Shown: in pieces, positions 4,299 through 7,184 of the stretch
Layout: each line of letters starts with the position of its first letter
Position numbering within the stretch: position 1 is the first letter of the stretch
Assembly (NCBI GenBank): GCA_030018575.1
Contig: JASEIA010000039.1
Span: 5,973 to 13,156 of the forward strand
Length of the DNA: 7,184 bases
Reading direction: 5' to 3'
Origin: Nanobdellota archaeon
Lineage (GTDB): Archaea; Nanobdellota; Nanobdellia; SCGC-AAA011-G17; GW2011-AR17
Notes under the pieces: generated by a model
Seen by the model: only the letters and a program-made list of their open reading frames with translations
The model's database searches: none
What the model was told of the DNA's origin: nothing
Position numbers and translations under genes: made by a program

Positions 4299-7184
4299 TT
4301 CATATCCTTTTTCATATGTTTAATAATATCATGCAAGTCTGACTTCTCAGGCTTATCCTGGGCAGGCTTAACATGCTGTTCTCCATGTTTAGCATGATGC
4401 TCTATTCTTACTAAGGGTTTTCTGGTATTTAAATCTGCTTCCACTGTTAAATCCCTCAGCTCTGGCTTGAATCTCGCCCTAAACGGCCTTTCACGCTCCC
4501 TTCTTCTTTTCAGCAGTAATATACCCAATATAATCAGGAATATCGCTATCAATGCCAGGAAGATAATGCCGACCCAGAACAAGTTGCGATAAAGCTTTTT
4601 CACATAAAGAACTATTTCTGACGGCTTTTCTTCCTTGGGTGTTACCTCAATATAATTGTCTATGATTTTTGTTTTGCCCATATACATTATTTCTGAACGC
4701 AAGATATACTTATCAGGAGACAGCCAAACAGGTATATTTATTTTTCTTGTTATTGGCGTGTCAGGCAGGAAATCCATTGTGCTATATTCTTCAGAGATAA
4801 GCTTTTCGTCCATTGTAAAAAGTTGAAGCCTCACGGTCACCCCTTTTATCTTCTCTGTGATATTATTAGCCGTTATTTCTACAACTCCCTTGCCGCCATT
4901 ATTAACCTTGTTAAAGGCTTCAGGTATTACTGCCTTGAATACAGGCATTGGGGGCAATGGTTTCGCCTCTGGCACTTCCACTTTTTTTTCTGCCTTGATT
5001 ACCGGCTGAACATATGGCCCACCGCCGCCGCCACCGGCAGCAGGGGGAGGTGTCACAGGGGCTGCAGCTGCTGCTTCTGCTGTAAACATCTGGCTAGCAC
5101 CGCTTCTCTCTGCATCATAATAGACAACAACCTTGAACCAATAATCCCTGCCGGCAACAAATGTATTGCTGCATGTAAACGAAGTCGTCCATGGGCTTGC
5201 AGGCTGCAGCTTTATAGCCCCAGAACCATAACAGGTATCGTCACTCCCACCGCATGTATTATATTGGCTGTCCACAATACAGTATGCATAATGGTACTCA
5301 TACTCCTCCATGCCTTCATTTGTAATCCTGACCTGGGCGGTTATGCCTGGTATCTGTTTGTCCGGTATTCCAAGTATGGTAACCTCGGTCGGGTTTGTTA
5401 CAAGCTCCCAGAAGTCGCCGTGCTTTGTTGTTGCGCCATTCACAACAACAGTCACTGATGTTTCCCACGCCCCGCCTGTCTGCCCTGTTGTTGTGAAATT
5501 ATAGGCATAAATCCCTGTCTCTTCCAGCGACATGCTTACGCCTGACACAATAGTATTCCTGACAGGGTCGATTAATGTAACAGTAGGCATGGAGTCCGCA
5601 TTCTTCGGGTTTCCAAGCCCGTCTGTAATCCATATCTTCACTCTGTACTGCTGTCCAGAGGCTATCTTGCCAAAATCGCTTATTTTTATGACGCTCTGGT
5701 TGCCCAATGTCCTGTTTATCTGCTGTGCTATTGTTGAAACAAAGAAAGGCGCCTGTAATGTGACTGTCGACCCCGTTAAAGTGCAGTTCCAGTAATATGT
5801 GCCTGAAGACTGATTAGCAGGTATGCTCCAGTAGGAATGCACGCCGCCAGAGCTTATGTTTGCCGTTGCTGCCGCCACAAATGCATAATTCTGGATTATA
5901 TCGCATGACGCAGCAGACACTGTCTTCTGGCTGCCAAGCAAGTCCTTTGTAAGTATCCACAGCCCAGCGCTGCTGCCCGGCTCTGCATAGACAGTAGCAA
6001 GGTAATCAACAAGGAACGCGCCTGTTGCATTGCCCTGGTAGAACATGTTGTTTTTTATGAAAGTAAGGTTGCTATCTACGCTCCCTATCCGATTTAATAT
6101 TTCAGTGATATTTGCCGATGTTGAAATATTTGCCAATATGTAGGAGTATGCACTTTGTGTTGTTGTATTGATCTCAGTCAGCCTAACTGTAATGTCATTA
6201 TAGAGATAATTGCTTATATTTGAAACTGTCAAATTAATATTGCCCAACCTGCTAAATGTTTCTGTAAAGTTGCTGGCTATTTCCTCAGAAGTCGCCACAT
6301 TGTCCCTTATCCATGTTACATTTGCCTGGATATCTGTAATCTGATTTGATAATGAAATATTAATGTTTTCCAGAACATCATGCACTTCCCATAAGGTTGC
6401 ATTCATATCTGCCAGCCTATTTTTGACATCAGTAAAGTTATTAGCCATTGCTTCCTGTGTCGCCACATTGTTTCTCAGCCATGTGACATTATTTAAGATG
6501 TTGGATGCCTGCTCATAAGTTGCCATTTCTAGATAAATTGTATTAACAGTTGAATTGATATTGTAAAGATACGAGCACAAAGCATAATCCGGTTCAGAGG
6601 TATTGCTTAGGCTTGCATTAGAACAATCAACCCTTGCCTTTATTGTCTGGGTCGTTGAATTAATCTCACTTAACCTGTTTCTTATTTCAGTCATATTTGC
6701 TTCAAACATCGCCTGCGTAACCATATTATCTTTAATCCAATTGACATTGCTCTGGACCCCGGCCAAGGCAGAGGCAGTTGCCATATTATCCCTTATGTAC
6801 TGGGTGTCTGTATAGATATTATTTATATTGCTTTGCATGGCAGGTATCTGGCTTGTATTCAATGCATAAACCCTTGCTTGTATGTCTGTTGCATTATTTA
6901 ATATGCTCTGCAGCCTTGTGCACATCTCATTCGGACCTGTACAGTTGAGGGAATCAAGCACATTCTGCGTATCCGTCTTAATATTATTTGCTGTTGTATT
7001 TACATTCACAATTGTATTATAGATATTGCCCAATGTTGTATTTATCCACCAATTAGCGCAAGAACCGTCTTTCAGGCATGACTGCAAACTCTCGGCTACT
7101 GACTGGTTATAATATGTCAGGTTTCTTGAAGTATAATTCCACACATACACTGCAATCTGGTTATAATCTATGCCGGCAGTTCCG
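4295..7184 (-). CDS. Giant glycosylated surface protein with stalk repeats and one C-terminal membrane anchor (5'-truncated)
   Basis: The frame is open to the right window edge, so the N terminus is missing; residues are numbered from a GTG at 7150 (951 aa), with 11 further codons visible upstream. Residues 1-377 are Asn/Thr/Ile-rich, mostly helical, and hold tandem repeats around NVTWIRDNVAT with about 26 N-x-S/T sequons. Residues 378-480 form a possible Ig-like beta domain. Residues 500-580 (VKIWITDGLGNP, then ETGIYAYNF) resemble an Ig/MG-type sandwich. Residues 590-680 (ITAQVRITNEG and four cysteines) resemble a CARDB-like domain. A Pro/Gly linker follows (about 697-735, with a run of six Gly), then another beta domain (745-838), a transmembrane helix (857-880), the stop-transfer KRRRERER and a cytoplasmic tail of about 70 residues rich in His and Lys. 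Most of it is therefore outside the cell. It resembles an S-layer-associated stalk or adhesin. It is coupled to minD; the tail is the obvious contact point. No exact family recognised. Confidence 0.85.
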   Translation of the reverse strand, partial: GTAGIDYNQIAVYVWNYTSRNLTYYNQSVAESLQSCLKDGSCANWWINTTLGNIYNTIVNVNTTANNIKTDTQNVLDSLNCTGPNEMCTRLQSILNNATDIQARVYALNTSQIPAMQSNINNIYTDTQYIRDNMATASALAGVQSNVNWIKDNMVTQAMFEANMTEIRNRLSEINSTTQTIKARVDCSNASLSNTSEPDYALCSYLYNINSTVNTIYLEMATYEQASNILNNVTWLRNNVATQEAMANNFTDVKNRLADMNATLWEVHDVLENINISLSNQITDIQANVTWIRDNVATSEEIASNFTETFSRLGNINLTVSNISNYLYNDITVRLTEINTTTQSAYSYILANISTSANITEILNRIGSVDSNLTFIKNNMFYQGNATGAFLVDYLATVYAEPGSSAGLWILTKDLLGSQKTVSAASCDIIQNYAFVAAATANISSGGVHSYWSIPANQSSGTYYWNCTLTGSTVTLQAPFFVSTIAQQINRTLGNQSVIKISDFGKIASGQQYRVKIWITDGLGNPKNADSMPTVTLIDPVRNTIVSGVSMSLEETGIYAYNFTTTGQTGGAWETSVTVVVNGATTKHGDFWELVTNPTEVTILGIPDKQIPGITAQVRITNEGMEEYEYHYAYCIVDSQYNTCGGSDDTCYGSGAIKLQPASPWTTSFTCSNTFVAGRDYWFKVVVYYDAERSGASQMFTAEAAAAAPVTPPPAAGGGGGGPYVQPVIKAEKKVEVPEAKPLPPMPVFKAVIPEAFNKVNNGGKGVVEITANNITEKIKGVTVRLQLFTMDEKLISEEYSTMDFLPDTPITRKINIPVWLSPDKYILRSEIMYMGKTKIIDNYIEVTPKEEKPSEIVLYVKKLYRNLFWVGIIFLALIAIFLIILGILLLKRRRERERPFRARFKPELRDLTVEADLNTRKPLVRIEHHAKHGEQHVKPAQDKPEKSDLHDIIKHMKKDMK
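4305..4310 (-). promoter_or_regulatory. Ribosome binding site for the coupled minD start
   Basis: On the minus strand AAAGGA lies inside the end of the surface-protein gene, 6 bases before the minD ATG at 4298. Together with the ATGA overlap it supports this start and re-initiation by ribosomes finishing the upstream gene. Confidence 0.45.
6020..6802 (-). repeat. Tandem stalk repeats in the giant surface protein
   Basis: The best copies start with NVNWIKDNMVTQ (residue 135), NVTWLRNNVATQ (221) and NVTWIRDNVATS (277). Each continues with N-[FM]-T-E/D, then RL and a final N-x-T, over about 33 residues. In nucleotides these are about 6748-6650, 6490-6392 and 6322-6224. Partial copies are QYIRDNMATASA (117; about 6802) and NLTFIKNNMFYQ (361; ending near 6020). 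Spacing is 56 to 86 residues. The DNA is still similar in places (GCCACATTG recurs on the plus strand). Each copy carries two or more N-glycosylation sequons and a fixed Trp or aromatic residue. Confidence 0.75.

Noticed and set aside
4823..5458. A 211-codon plus-strand open frame opposite the giant surface protein
   Set aside because: The minus-strand frame is far longer, has coherent domain structure and ends in an exact ATGA overlap with minD. The plus-strand product is a Cys/His/Ile-rich shadow.
1..7184. CRISPR array, tRNA or rRNA genes, insertion sequences
   Set aside because: No regularly spaced direct repeats, no tRNA cloverleaf or T-loop consensus, no rRNA signature and no transposase-like protein were seen on either strand.

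Overview
The window looks like chromosomal DNA of an archaeon, most likely one of the small-genome DPANN groups (Woesearchaeota/Pacearchaeota-like). The evidence is promoters with a BRE and TATA box at archaeal spacing, an apparently leaderless start, T-tract ends instead of hairpin terminators, a HEPN/MNT toxin-antitoxin pair, a ParA/MinD ATPase and very large, sequon-rich surface proteins. No rRNA, tRNA or core housekeeping gene is present to fix the lineage, so this is inference.

Layout. (1) 3-1346, plus strand: the C-terminal part of a cysteine-rich, probably secreted protein with four repeats of six cysteines. It is clearly more GC-rich than the rest. (2) 1425-2266, plus strand: a two-gene toxin-antitoxin operon, an MNT nucleotidyltransferase (MntA-like) followed by a HEPN ribonuclease (HepT-like), driven by a TATA promoter that places transcription start at the first ATG. 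(3) 2267-2460: a convergent intergenic region with T-tracts and a stretch able to fold into several stems, a possible small RNA. (4) 2461-3228, minus strand: a single-pass membrane protein with a beta-rich outer domain, with its own promoter at 3263-3276. (5) 3229-3494: an intergenic region with a 111-bp inverted-repeat-bounded element that can fold into a four-way junction, overlapping a possible 36-codon gene. (6) 3495-7184, minus strand: a two-gene operon. A giant surface protein (more than 961 residues, N terminus outside the window) has tandem stalk repeats, about 30 N-glycosylation sequons, beta-sandwich domains, one transmembrane helix and a basic cytoplasmic tail. It overlaps by an ATGA the start of a MinD/ParA-type ATPase.

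The most interesting arrangement is the last one. A glycosylated, stalk-like surface protein with a cytoplasmic tail is translationally coupled to a membrane-targeting positioning ATPase, which suggests that the ATPase places the surface protein (or an assembly built from it) in the cell. The neighbouring single-pass membrane protein and the cysteine-rich protein suggest a wider cell-surface locus interrupted by the toxin-antitoxin pair.
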